From: Pelecanus crispus
Taxonomy: Eukaryota > Chordata > Aves > Pelecaniformes > Pelecanidae
Assembly: GCF_030463565.1 (NCBI RefSeq)
Contig: NC_134661.1
Span: 7,278,542 to 7,342,541, forward strand
Direction of reading: 5' to 3'
DNA: 64,000 bases
Below are positions 36,114 through 48,200 of the stretch, piece after piece. The translations under genes were made by a program, and so were the position numbers. Under the pieces are notes generated by a model. The model saw only the letters and a program-made list of their open reading frames with translations. It did no database searches and was not told where the DNA came from. The number at the start of each line of letters is the position of its first letter. The first letter of the stretch is position 1.

Positions 36114-38520
36114 CACCCCCCTGCCCGCCCCTCCCTCTTCACCCCTGTACAGCGTGACCCCCTTGACGTGCTTCCCAGAGCAAGGATTTCTGTCTCCCCA
36201 GAGCATCCCTCCTTCCATCTAAATACCCAACCCAACCTGGAGCAGGGCGCGGAGAGAAGAAGGTCCCCGGAGCCTGGCCGCAGCGGGCAGGGCTGGGGAG
36301 GGTGGCTGAAGCGCATGGAGGCTTCCCCGGAGGCTGAGCTGGGACCGGCTCATCCCCTGCTCCTGCTGGGCACGCTCCGAGTGCCGCAGCACTGCGTGGG
36401 GCCGGGGAGGTGTTGGGGACAGGGCGGGGAGGGAGAGGAGGGAAGCGTGCGGTCCCCACGCGCAGAGGGGCTGGAGCAGGGGGTGCCAGCAGCGGCAGAG
36501 GGGGCCGGGCAGCCCCGTGCCCAGTTGGCTGCACCCTGTCCCAGTAGAAAAAGAGCAGGGGCCAGTGGCCAGCAGCCGTCTGCCCTTGGGGCCACATCTC
36601 GGCCCCGAGGCGCTCCTGCTGTGCCTGGGGCACGGGCACTGGCGCACCCGTCCCCAGGGGATCCCCGAGAGCTGCCCGTCTCCTCCCTGCAAGTCCTGTG
36701 TGCCGGTGCTGAGGGTGCTGCGACAAGACGCTCGTGCTCCTCAGGGACTGTCCCAGCCTGCTCAGAGCCGATGGCCAGGTAATGAGCATTAGCCCACGTG
36801 CCGTCTCTGGGCTTTGCTGGGTTTTGGAGCTGCTGATGGCTCCTGGTGTGTAACGGATGTACCCTTCTGCCTCTCGGGCTATTTTTGGGCCTGAGCGTCT
36901 CAGCCAAAGGTGCTGGGCTGACTTTTTTGTGCTCGTTTCTTTCTTGGGGAGGGTAATTCTAATGGAAAATGTTCTGCTGATGTGCCAAACCGAGGTGGTG
37001 GGGAGCGGCAGGGTGCGGCTGCTAGGGACGAAGAGCTGCTGGGAGGAAGAGGAGTTTCTGGGTGCTTGCTGGGAAGAACTGGGCACAACCACGGGCCCAG
37101 AGGCAGGACAGCTCCGTCACCCCCAAGCAACCCTGCGATGCTGAGACTGCCTCCTCCAGCCTCCCTGCAGAGCGCTGCACAATCCGTAACTGCCACGGCA
37201 ATGCACTGCCAGCCGGCCCAGCACGGGCCCCGCGGTGCCGGCTGCCGCCTGCCCCAGCCCCGTGCACTCCAGCGCCTGCCCTGCTTACGGCAGCTCCCTC
37301 CGCGCACCCAGGAGCTGCCCTGCACGCTCTGCAGTTCGTTGTTAGCAGTGGCCCCGGCAGCTCGGGGGGGCGAAGGCAGGCGTGAGCGAGTGGTGATCCC
37401 CGCTGCGGTGCAGGGGGATGCGGTGAGCCCCAGGGCTGGCAACCGACGGTCCTGCCTGCCTCGGGCTCGCCGCCTGGCCTTGGGCAAGCCCTGGCCTTGG
37501 GCAAGCCCTGGCCTCCTGCAGCAGACCCGGCAGGTGAGCTGTGCTGGCTGCAGCACACGGGGAGCTTGCCCGGGCCTCCTGCGGGTCCGACAGGGCAAAT
37601 GACCGGGGGAAGTGTGCCCTGCTTTTCTTCCCTCACGGCAGGCGGGACATGGGGCAGGAGAGGGGTGGTGCACGGAGCCCCGGGGGACGCTGCCCAGGGC
37701 CTGGTGACAGGGGTCCCCTGTCACCCACGAGCAGCACTTCCAGGGGAGAGGGGAGACCTTCGGCGCAGCACCCACCACCCAGCACTGCCACGTCCCCGCA
37801 CGGGTGCCGTCCCGGCAGCGCCGCGCGCAATGCCATCAGGCCCTGGGGATGAAGGGACTGCCGTGTGCTCCCTGCTCTGCGCCCATCACCCTCTGCCCCG
37901 GCCCCACGTGCCCCCGCCACCCCGCTCGACCTCGCTGGGCTCTGTGCTGTTTCCCTTCCCGTCTGCAGCAGGAATGCGCCGTGTCTCGCCGTGTGGCTTC
38001 CCCCTCTCCCACGGGCTTCCTGCCCGGGGAGGGCTGGGCTGAGGCTGCCTGCCCCCGCGCACCCCCGTGCCCACGCCGGATGGATTTCCCTGTACAGTGC
38101 CGGTGGGGAGCCGGCCGCAAGGCCGGTTCCCTGGAACCGCCTGCTGCTCGAATCTGGGCTGTGAGCGGCTCCACGCGGGGCTGAGCTGGCAACTTTGCGG
38201 CCGAAGGCCTCTGACTGTTGCACATGACCAGTCTTGCATCTGCCTTTCATTTCTTTCATGCACTATCCTTGGATTGCAACTTGCCAATGCATCTGTATGT
38301 ACATAGCTGTACACAACAGAGAGATTCTCTACAAATATATATATATACACAGGAGGCTATAGTTTTGGGTTTATAGTCATGACTATAGTTTGGGGTTTGC
38401 GCCTTCTGATGGGTTTCTTTTGCCAAACACTCTGCTGAGTGTAGGATGTTTTTATTGCTCTTTGAACAGTTAAACAAACAAAAGAACAACAAAACGCAAA
38501 CTGCGCTCGATGCTTTTGTG
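36114..38520 (+). other. SCN2B: Probable SCN2B 3' UTR
   Basis: No exon is seen after the SCN2B stop. The mammalian gene has a 3' UTR of several kb. An AT-rich block at about 38206-38510 contains a Pumilio-type site TGTACATA (38298-38305), a short (AT)n run and A-rich strings, and looks like the distal end of a neuronal 3' UTR. No AATAAA was found, so the end is uncertain. Confidence 0.4.
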
Positions 38521-41500
38521 CTGCTGCCTGCTGGAGGGGCAGGACAGGGTCCCTTGTCTCTGCTCTGCCTGTGCCTCTCTCCAGGGGGATGAGAAGGCTC
38601 CTGCATGCCCGGAGCTCAGTCCCGCTGTGGCAGCAGGTTTGGTTTGGGTGCCGAGGGAGCCCAGGGCAGCCTGCGCTTCCGCAGCTCAGTCCCCGGGAGC
38701 TGCCACCGAGTCAGGTGCAAGCAGGGCAGTGCTGGGGGCAGGGGAGTGGCGGGTGCTGCCCGAGTCTTTTCACACCAAGATTTTAGGGGTGCTCTGCACA
38801 CACTGCGGGGGCTCTGGCTGTGCTGCAGGGAGCCGCGCCCTGCTGACTTCACCTCTGCTCCGCAGGGAGCTGAGGACGGTGGCTGCTCGGGGCACGGCAG
38901 GTAAGGCTCAGCAGGCTCCAGCGGAGCCCAGGGCACGTGCCGGGTGATCGACACCCGTAACGGGGCTGCCGTCCGACTTAGCAATCCGGCAATGCCGCGC
39001 GGGTGCACCAGAGCGGCACGGCACAACTGGGGCGCAGTTAATAGGCACGTCCATCAATTTACCCACTGTGGAGACGCAAGGGCGAGGGGGGCTCTGACAG
39101 CCGCCCTCAGTTCTGCCTCTCCCAGCTGCCCTTCAACCCGGACCACTGAATGCCTGTGCACCCCAAATCCGCGCACAAGCAAGGTCTGGCCAGCACACCG
39201 ACTCTTCGCACATATGGAGACTCTCTCTTTCCTGGGCTAACGCTGCCTGCCCTGCCTTACCCACTCCCCAGCAACCCCACCTCACTCAGCCCGCTGCTGC
39301 TCCGAGCAGCAGGGTGACAGCGAGTAGCACCAGCGGTCTCAGCTCTTCCACACACTGCCTGCCTGGCCCGGGCGCTGTGCCCGGCACACCTTGCCGTGCG
39401 CCCGTGGGGTTAAATCCGCGGAAAACTCCCACCTCCCCGCAGGCACCTCTCCCTCCCTGGAGGAAGGGCACGAAAATCACCTCCAAAGATCTGCTGACAC
39501 AGTCCTACAGCGGCTGGGCTGGTGCTGGGGGTACAGCCCAGCCAGGCTGCAATCTGTACCTGGCCTGTGGCAGGGAACAGCCTTGCTGTTGCAGAAAGGA
39601 GCCTCTCTGGAGCAGGGCGGGCGGCTGTCTACCCACCCAGCTTCAGGAGTCAGCCCGACGGCGGGTTGAATACAGCCATAGGCAAAGGGGACGGGGGACC
39701 CACAGATTGGCAGTTTGGGGACATGTCTGGGAGAGTTGCTGGCAAGAAACTCGTGAGGAAGGCAGGCACTGTAGGATCACGGAGGACAGCCCTGCGGGGC
39801 ACGACGAGGGTGAGTTTTCATCACTGCAATGGACCGAGGGCAGCAGCTGCAACCCCCCACCACCGAGCTGCGGCTTCACAGATCCTCCAGAACCAGGGAC
39901 AGTCACTTTTACAGACCGCATAAATTTCCTTGGACCAGGTGGGATTAGAGGTGTTGAAGAGCAAGTCGGGAGATGGCGGGGGTCTTCCCTGTGCTGGGGA
40001 GACCTCTGCTCAGTGCCGTGCAGAGAGCCATGGGGCACTGCTGGGGTGGCTCGGTGGGAACCCCGAGCCGCTGTCCCTGCGATGCTGTCTGCCGCCTGGC
40101 CGCCCTGTTCATGGGGCCGGGGAGTGATGAGGGGTGCCCTGGAAAAGGGGACAGCCTGGGGCGGTGAACTCCGGGGAGCAGAGGGGTGGGAAGGGCAGCA
40201 AGGGAGAGCTGGGGCCAGGGAGGTTCCGGCAGAGGTGGCCTCAGGCTGTGCCGGCTCAAGAAGAAACTTTCTCCTGGGACACAGGACAGTTGCCTCAGTG
40301 TTTCTTGCAGATGCCTCTGCAGCGGCTGCCTGGGGACACTGCTTCTCTTTCCCTGCTTGCACTAAAGGGCTGGGAAAGGGGGCGAGGAGCCTGCTCTCCG
40401 GGAGGGCAGCCAGCTCTGCTGGCGGGGCCGAGGAGGCAGCGGGCAGGAGGGCTCTGCGCAGGGAGAGGGAGGCAGGGAGAGGGGAAAGCATCGTTCCAGG
40501 GAGAGCTGCAGGCAAGGGAGGGCTGAGGATGACAAAGGCAGCCAAGCACTCACCCGCAGTCCGTGTGCCCGGGACCTCCGCTCAGCTCCCAGCCCGGCCG
40601 GGACGGTCCTGCGAGTGTCCGATCACTGCCAGCACCGCCTGCCCGCGCCAGCTCCCGGCTGCCGGGCCACCTTGTCTTTTAAAGGTCACAGCCAGAGGAC
40701 CTTGCAGTAAATATAAGGTGCTGATGGGAAGCTCTGTTCCCGCGTTGCCACCTCCTCCGTCGGCAGGAGGGCTCTGCCTGCTCCTGGTCTGGGAGCCCAG
40801 CATCCCCTGGCTCTGGGAGGTTTGGGAGGGGGGCCGGGGGGGTCTTTGCATTGCTGCTGGGAGGGGGGCAGGGGCTGCCCCCGGCAAGATGCTCCAGGAC
40901 AGCCAGGGCCAGCGCAGCGCCTGCTGCATTGAGCTGGGAAGCTGCAGCCCAACTGCTCTGCTCAGCCCTACCCTGCTCGGTACCCACGTGGAGGGAAGCA
41001 GGAGCCCTCCTCGGAGAGCAGCCTGGCATTTTAACCCTCCCAGCTCCATTAGTGCAAGGTGAGAGGGCGAGGGGTGCACAGGGGCCTGGCAGCCGCTGCA
41101 ACCCCCCCGGCAGGCTGTGAGCCAGCTGGCAGGACACTGAGCCCTTCTTCCTGTCCCCCCGGGGAGGTGACAGTGTCCGGGCAGAGGGTGCTCGCCTTCC
41201 CTGAAACCAGACACAGCAGCCGGGTGCTGGAGTCAGCAAAACAAGTTTCCGCTGAGCCGCAGTATCCCCGGGTCCCATGCCGGACATCTCAGCATCATGC
41301 CAAAATCCCAGGGCCAGCTGCTGTGAGTGCCCTTCCCAGCCACGGCACACCCCGCTCACCGAGGCCAGGCTGCGGGAGAGCAGAGCATTTCCCAGGCCCA
41401 CGGCAGTGGCAGATGTCTCACAAGATCAGTCGGCCGAGGAGACCGGCCAGAGCTGCCAAGTGTGACAGCTCCATCAGGCTCCTGTGACAGGCAGCATCCC

Positions 41501-43600
41501 GCTCAGGGCCCCGGGGCCGCCTGGCCAGAAGGGCACGGCTGGCCCCGGGCGTGCAGCGGGAGCGGGCAGCACGGCACCAGGCTCGCCGTCTCTCCCACGA
41601 GGGCACGCGGAGCCCTGCCTCTGCAGAGATGCTCAGCACGGAGACAGTGGCTGCAGGTCGTCACGGAAGAAGCTGGGTACCCGCCTGCCCAGCACGCCTG
41701 GTTTGTGGCAGCACCCACAGGAGCCCCTTTGTCTTTCCCAGCTGGGTGGTGCTGCTATTCCCAACCTCCCTGCCTCCAAAAGGGTTTAGGGCTCTACTGG
41801 GGGGATTCACAATGGCAGTTTGGCCAAATCCATCCCAACTTTACCCACCTTTTTGGAAGCAAACTTGACGGACACCTGAGCATCCTGGGAAGGAGTCCTC
41901 CACACGCAATGGCCTTTCCCTGCACCAGGGCACGGGTGTTACTATTTCAGGTCCCCAGCGCTGCAGGTCTCTGTGGTCCTGCGCACAGGGTGCTGGAGGG
42001 TCCAGCCTCAGCCTCAGCTGCCCCCGCCCCGCTTCAGTGCTTGTGGCTGTGGCCCAGAGGCCCCCAGCATGGGCTCATTGGCACCCAGCAGCCGTCATGC
42101 ACCCTTGCAGGGATGTCGGGCATCCCTCCACCCCTCCACACCTCTCTGCCGAGCTGCTCCTCGGAGCCGTGCCCCCCCGCCCACGAATCGCAAGGCTCCA
42201 GCAGAAGCAACACTCCTCCTGTCTCAGCACACCGCTTGCCTGGTCGCCAGCGCCTGTGGCTCTGCTCACCAAGCCATATCCATCACCTACCCGTATCCAT
42301 CACAGCCGCCCGCCAAGACACCTTCTGCTGCATCAGCAGTACTCTCCACGCTGCTCCCGCAGCGCCGGCTGCCAGCGCTGCCCAGCCCGCTCTGCCTGTG
42401 TTTTTCCTGTCTCTGTGGCCAGCGCTGCAGCCCTAGCTCCTCAACCCACAGGCACTGCTGGCATCCTCTCAGGGTCCCCTGGGATACCCGTGCCCTGCGA
42501 AGCCTCCTGCTTTCCCTCTTCCCTCCTGCTTCATGCTCCTGGCCAGGTGGGAAGGAGACTGAGCTGCAGAGGGGGCTGGAATGGGGCTGAGGAGTCCCTC
42601 GAAGCGCCCTGGAGCTGACAGGCTGTGGCACGCCGGACACGCAGGCAGGGCCCTAGGCAGCATTCCTGCGGGCAAGCTGCTCTCACACCCGAAAAGAAGC
42701 AATCCTGTTTGGGGAAGGCATGCTGTAGTGCTGTAGCTAGAAGGAGGTACAGCCTTGCCTGGCCCTGGGGTGAGCTGTGCCGGGACACGTGCCTTGTGCC
42801 GGTAAGGACTATGGCCCGGAGAGACGGTCAGCGATGTTGCTGCACCGTGAGCACGGCAGCACCTCCTCCCCCTTCCCGCCATGCCCGTTCTCAAAATGCG
42901 TCACCTCCAGCAAATTGCTGCTCTGCAGAGGGGTCCGGTTGCCTAATGGACCTGGGCGCAAAGGTGAAGCTCTATCTCTGCACACCACATCATCGGAGGC
43001 CTCCATTAGGAGGGCCCCTACCACCACCGTTCTGGATGTGGTCTGCGGAAGGTTGGGTCTAATGGATGTGACGGTGAGGAAAAGGTTGTGGAGACGTGAA
43101 CTAGGTGCAGCCAATTATCCTGGAACAAGCTCACAGTGAGAAAAGTAAGTTTTCAAAGCATTCCCCTTGGCGCCGGGCGGATTCCCCGTGCAGCCTTGCC
43201 CACTGGTGCCCGGCTCCGCGTCCCTGCCCGCGGCTGCAGAGCTGGCTGGTGTCTGCCTTGGGGCTAGAGGGGTGCTGGCAGCTACCGGGGGCTCGCAGGG
43301 TGGGGAGACCTGCTGAGGTGCACCCAACGAGGGCTGAGCCCCAGCCTCGGCCCGTTCTGTTGTCCTCCCGGCAGCGGCAGGGGAAGCCGCCAACCTCAGC
43401 AGTGCTTTGCCCCTTTCCAAAGCTGGCCCCGGGGCAGCGCCTGCCCGGTGTTCCCGGGCCATCCCGCAGGGAGCTTTCCCCTGTGCCCACCCTGCGGTCC
43501 CCGCTGCGGCTCACCCCAACACCTCGCCCGGGGGCACCAGCCGCGGGCACGCCACCCATGCCGGGGCCAAACCCCGCGCGAGGGCAGGAAAAGCCGGGAA
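38521..43600. other. GC-rich intergenic SCN2B-SCN4B, no gene accepted
   Basis: The DNA is rich in G and C with several long open frames. The longest are 39314-41062 (+, 582 codons) and 41327-42436 (+, 369 codons). Their translations are rich in Trp, Arg, Gly, Pro and Cys, with no domain, leader or repeat I recognise. A small nuclear-receptor-like half-site AAAGGTCA occurs near 40681. Confidence 0.4.
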
Positions 43601-43712
43601 AGATGAAATTAATTGTTACTCCAGCATTAATTGGTGTAGGGGTGGACTTGGTGGTGGTACGGTGGGACTGGATGACCTGAAAGGGCTTTTCCCACCGCAG
43701 CCGTTCTAGGAG
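43600..43712 (+). mobile_element. CR1-like LINE 3' fragment
   Basis: The string GGACTGGATGACCTGAAAGG followed by GCTTTTCCCACC and a CCGTTCTA end resembles the 3' end of chicken-repeat-1 LINEs (GGACT.GATGAT.TT.AAGGTC..TTCCAACC...TTCTATG). It is short and 5'-truncated, as most CR1 copies are. It sits just upstream of the SCN4B promoter minisatellite. Confidence 0.6.
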
Positions 43713-43793
43713 CCTGTGAAAGGGGCAACCTCCGGGGGTGGGGAGCTGGGCTGGCGGGGGGGACAGCCCGAGGGCGGGGAGGGCATCGGCCTG

Positions 43794-44132
43794 GGGGTGT
43801 GGGGACACAGCGGGGGGTGCGGGGACACGGCGTGGGGGTGCGGGGACACGGTGGGGGCTGCGGGGACATGGCGGGGGGTGCGGGGACACGGTGGGGGCTG
43901 CGGGGACATGGCGCTGGGGTGCGGGGACACGGCGGGGGCTGCGGGGACACGGTGGGGGCTGCGGGGACACGGCGGGGGCTGCGGGGACACGGTGGGGGCT
44001 GCGGGGGTCCGGGGGCACGGTGGGGGCTGCGGGGGTCTGGGGGCACGGTGGAGGGTGCGGGGACGCTGCGGGGGGTGCGGGGACACGGTGGGTGCTGCGG
44101 GGGTCCGGGGGCACGGCGGGGGGTGCGGGGGG
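43794..44132 (+). repeat. GC-rich minisatellite in the SCN4B promoter, unit about 20 bp
   Basis: Near-identical units of the form GCGGGGACACGGTGGGGGCT repeat through the block with small changes (GGACATGG, GGTCCGGGGGCACGG). It keeps both strands open for long stretches; the minus strand reads as a Pro-rich frame that is not a gene. It ends about 160 bases before the SCN4B start codon. Confidence 0.95.
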
Positions 44133-45200
44133 CGCGCAGGAGGGCGGGGAAGGGCGGGGGAGCGCGGAGGAGGGCGCAGCGCAGCCCCGCCCGGCGCGGC
44201 CCCGCCCGGCGCCGCTCGCCCTCGGCGGGGGTGGCCAGAACCGGGCCGCTGCGGGCCAGCACGGACCGCGCCGCCCCGCTCCGCAGCCATGGCCCCGGCC
44301 CCGGCCCCGGCCCCGGCCCCCGGCCCGCCCGCCGCCGCGCCGCGCCTGCTGGCAGCGCTGCTGGGTAAGGGGCGCGGGGGGGGGGCAGCGGGACCCCTCC
44401 GAGCCGGGTACCGCCCGCCTCTTGCTGCCCCCGCCGCGGGGAGCCCGCCCCGGGCAGCCGGCTGCGGGGAGGCACCGCGGGCCGCCCCCCGCGTCCAGCC
44501 GCCCCCTCGCCTTCCCCAGGCTGGGGGGGGGGGCCCTGGCGAAGCCCCCCGGCCTTGGCGCTCGCCCGCTTTGCCCCTGGCCCGCCTGCACCGCAAGGAA
44601 TCGGGCGCTGCCGCTGGGGCGAATTGCCCGTCCGCGGGCGCTAACGCGGTTGTCTCTGCTCTGCAGACGCAGAGTGCGAGGCGCTGAGGAGAAGTCGCTT
44701 GTCCAAGGTGACTTCGCGGCGGAGTCCGAGAGCGGACTCTGAAGCCCCGGCCCCCTGCCCTGCCTGCATCCGCCGCTCACATCGCCGGAGCTTCCTTCTG
44801 CGAGCGCGGCGGCTGCATCCCGCTTTGCCCCGCTCCGCTCTGCCGCTCCGCGAGCGGGGACCGCTGCTACCTGCCTGCTACCCTGAGCCGGGGAAATAGC
44901 CCTGGGGAAGCAATGCGCTGCTTCAGCACAGCCGCCGGCACGCCCGCCGACAGGTCATTCTTTTTGCAGTTCGTTTGGTAAAACACGCGTTTGCATGCGC
45001 TTCTGCCCGGCGCAGGGACGAACCCGCTGCGGGGCCGCCGCTTGCAGCGCGACGCCCGGAGCTGCGTCCGGGGGTGCCCGAGCCCCCCAGCTGCAGCGCG
45101 GGGGAGGGAGTTTGCAGCCGCCCCCCGCCGCTGCAGCCCTCGGGGCTGCTTCCCAGGCACCCGCATCAGCCCTCCCGCACCGGCTGCGCTCCTCTGGCGT
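44133..45200 (+). promoter_or_regulatory. SCN4B: CpG-island promoter of SCN4B
   Basis: Very dense CpG with GC boxes (CCCCGCCC, GGGCGGGG) spans the first coding exon and the start of intron 1. No TATA box is seen. The transcription start is probably between 44170 and 44285. Confidence 0.75.
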
Positions 45201-48200
45201 AGGTCATCCTTGTGGCAAGGGGCACGGAGAGCCTGAAACCAGGGGCTGCCTTTGCAGCACTTGCTGTGGGAAACTCCCCTGAGAGGCGTTTTAGAGGGCA
45301 AAGTTCTTACGTTTGCTTTAAGTGAGCTGGAGGCACGAAAAGACATGTAAGTACCAGAGTCCCTGCAGGGTTTGGGTGCTGGTCCCTGGCTGAAATTGCC
45401 TCCTCAGGTAGATGCAGTGCAAGCTGCTTTCGGCATGGGGCTCGGAGACGCTGGAGAGCAGGGTGCTTGGGGGCCTGGGGTCCAGGGCGTGGAGGTGGGA
45501 ACCTTGTCCCGCAGGTCGCTCAGCTGGGCTGGGAGCCTGGAGGGGCAGGTGGGAAGGGGAGAGTTTCTGGGCAGGGCTCTCTGTGCCTGTGCGTTTCGGG
45601 GATGCCCCGCTCTCCAGGGAATGGCAGCGGGCTCCTGGCTGCACCGGGGAGCCGCAGCACGGCTGTCAGTGCCCACAGCAGAGGCGAGGCCCGGGTGTCC
45701 TGTCCCAGAGCACATCGTGGCTGGGCTCAGCCTGGCTTGGAGAGGCGGAGAGGAGAGCCTGGCCAGCGTGCCAGGCGTGGCTTGCTGTCGGTGCCAGGGG
45801 GTCACGTCGATTTTTATGGGCAATGAAAGTTTTTATGGAGCAGCTTTCTCACAGATGGTGGGGGCCTCCTGTGGCTTCTCAGGTGAATCCTGTGTGCCCT
45901 TTCCATTAGGGCAGTGGTTCCCAGACCCGGTTCCTGCTGGGATGCAGGAAAAGCGGGGGGCTGCCAGCAGCCTGTGGGGGGAAAGGCTTGCTCTGAGCCC
46001 TGGCCAGAGTTGGAGGGCTGTCGCTGCCATCGCTGGGGCTGGGTCCTGGGTTGCACACACAGCGCTACTGCATATAGCTCAGCGGCTCTGGGACCCCTTG
46101 TCAGGGGAGCTTGCCCCAGGTGCTCACCGCCAGCGAGAGCAAAGAGCAGGCAGCCAAGGCTCTGGCAGCAGCAGGAGTGGCTGATCCCCGGCCCTGTCTC
46201 TTGGGGACACCTGCCTGCAGGCATGGGGGGGAGCCTGGAGCCCCCGGAGGGGCTTGCCCCGCGCACGGAAGGTTGGGGCTCTGGTGGTACAAAGAGCAGC
46301 GGCTTTGGGCGTATGGAAAAGTAACGGTGGCAGCTGGTGTGGCAAGTTTAGTCAGTAATCTCCCAGCCTCCCCAAGTGTTTTCCTCTGTGCTTTATTTAG
46401 TGGTAACATATCACTTCTGTCTTCCTGAGACCACAGCATGACCGGAACAAGATCAGCCTCCGTTTACCCCACACATTCAATTTAGATTACGTTCATGACG
46501 TTCTAAAGGTGGCAGACAGGATTAAAAGTGTTAGAAGCTGCAAGGAATCATCTTTCCTGTAAGTAACTGCCCCCTTGCAGCGCCCTGCCTGCTCGGGCAT
46601 ACCTGCAGAGCCAGCCATCCCCCCGCTAAGTCGTACTCCAGGTAGCAGCATGATTCCCCTGGGATGCTCCGGGCTGCGAAGGCCCCTCTGTAGCATCCCC
46701 AGGGCTGGTCTTTGAGCCTGACAACTGCAGGAGACCTCCAGCTGGTGGGAACGGCTCCCTGCCGGTAGCTAAAGCCTCTCAAGCAAAATTAAAAGTGCTT
46801 CTTTGTAAAGTTAAGTAACTCCTTCCCTGCAGTGCTTGCAATGCAGCACTGCAGCAGGGCCCACAGCCCAGGATGCAGGGCTCTCAGGCTTGGCTTGGGC
46901 TGCGACGTGCCTGGGGAGTTGTTAGCACGGGCATGTGTGGGAGAATAAATCAGCAGCTGAAGCGGCTGCAGAGAGACGTGAATCTGAAGCTGAGGGCAGG
47001 GTCTCCAAGTTAAGGTGTCTGGGGAGCTGGGGAGCAGGTTGTAGCTCTGGGAAGAGCTGTCCCCCCTTGTTTTGGTTGTCAGAGTGCCCGGGGAAAGCTT
47101 TGTAGGGACGGCTGGGTCCCTGCGGTGGCTGAGGTCTGGGAAGGGGGCGGACAGCGCTTTGCTGGGTCGTGCTGCATCGTGGCCATGCCATGTCACACAA
47201 GCGGGACAGGGTCCTGGTGGGATGGGAATGGGGAGTGGGGCTGCTCCCCAGCCTGGAGCAAAGCATCCCAGTGCCCCGTGCAAAGGGTTCGTGTGGGCAC
47301 CGCTGGCCCAGCGTGGCGCACAGGGGTGCGGTCCCCCTGCGTGGGACCCCGGGAGCTTTCAGGCACTCACTCAGCTCTTGCAGCTGAGCTCGTACCTGCT
47401 CCTTGAGGCATTTCTCCCTGCTAACGGGGAGGAGAGGAGCAGGAGAGCTGCGTTCTGCAGTTTGAAGGTCATCTGTCAGCTACAGCGGGAGATGAAGCTC
47501 TCTGCAAGGCAGGCATGAGGGGGTGCCGCTCCGGAGGTCTGCACAGGCGCTGCAAGGAGCTGTGCGGGCTGGCTGAGGGACGGCGCCTGGGGTGGGGGGC
47601 GGGCGGGGTGGCAGGCGTCCAGCACAGCGATGCTAATTACTGCTCCAACTCGCTGCTTGAAGAACAGAGAGCTCGGCTTTGCTTTGCGCTTTTTTCCCCC
47701 CCTTTAAGGTTTAGCTGAAGGCCTGGTGGATAACGTGCAAATCGGGGCTTTCATTTGCATGCGTTATTCGTGGTGATATTATGGTTCCCTTTGAGTCTGC
47801 GCCATCTCTGTGGGTGCCAGCCGGCCCCTGCCCTTCCTCCAGCAGCAGGTCCCCTATCTCTGCCGAGCTGTCCTGGGGCCAGGGACAGGCGTGTTTGCCC
47901 CTGCCACGCTGCTGCGGCAGCTTGCCGTGCCAGGGGGGACGAGGGGTGACAAACCCGTCCCTGGGCTCAGGGAGGGGAGCTGGGCTCGTGCCCCCCGTAC
48001 TGCGGCTGCGGGACAGGAGGATGCCGCGGGTCCTTGGCAGAGCCGGGAGCGGGACCTAGAGGGGGCAATGGCTGAGCCCCGCTGCCCCCCACCCCTCCCT
48101 GGGAGGGGATCCCCACTCCGGCTGGTGCTCCAGCTGGAGGCTGCGATGCCGGGGGGGAGAAGTGGTCCCTCCCGTGCCCCGTTCTCCTACCTGCCCCGAG

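Noticed and set aside
41327-42436. 369-codon plus-strand open frame
   Set aside because: Composition-driven; the translation is Pro/Ser/Arg/Ala-rich without any recognisable feature.
43131-44780. 549-codon minus-strand open frame, Pro/His/Arg-rich
   Set aside because: It runs through the promoter minisatellite and the SCN4B CpG island; the SCN4B first exon on the other strand explains the locus.
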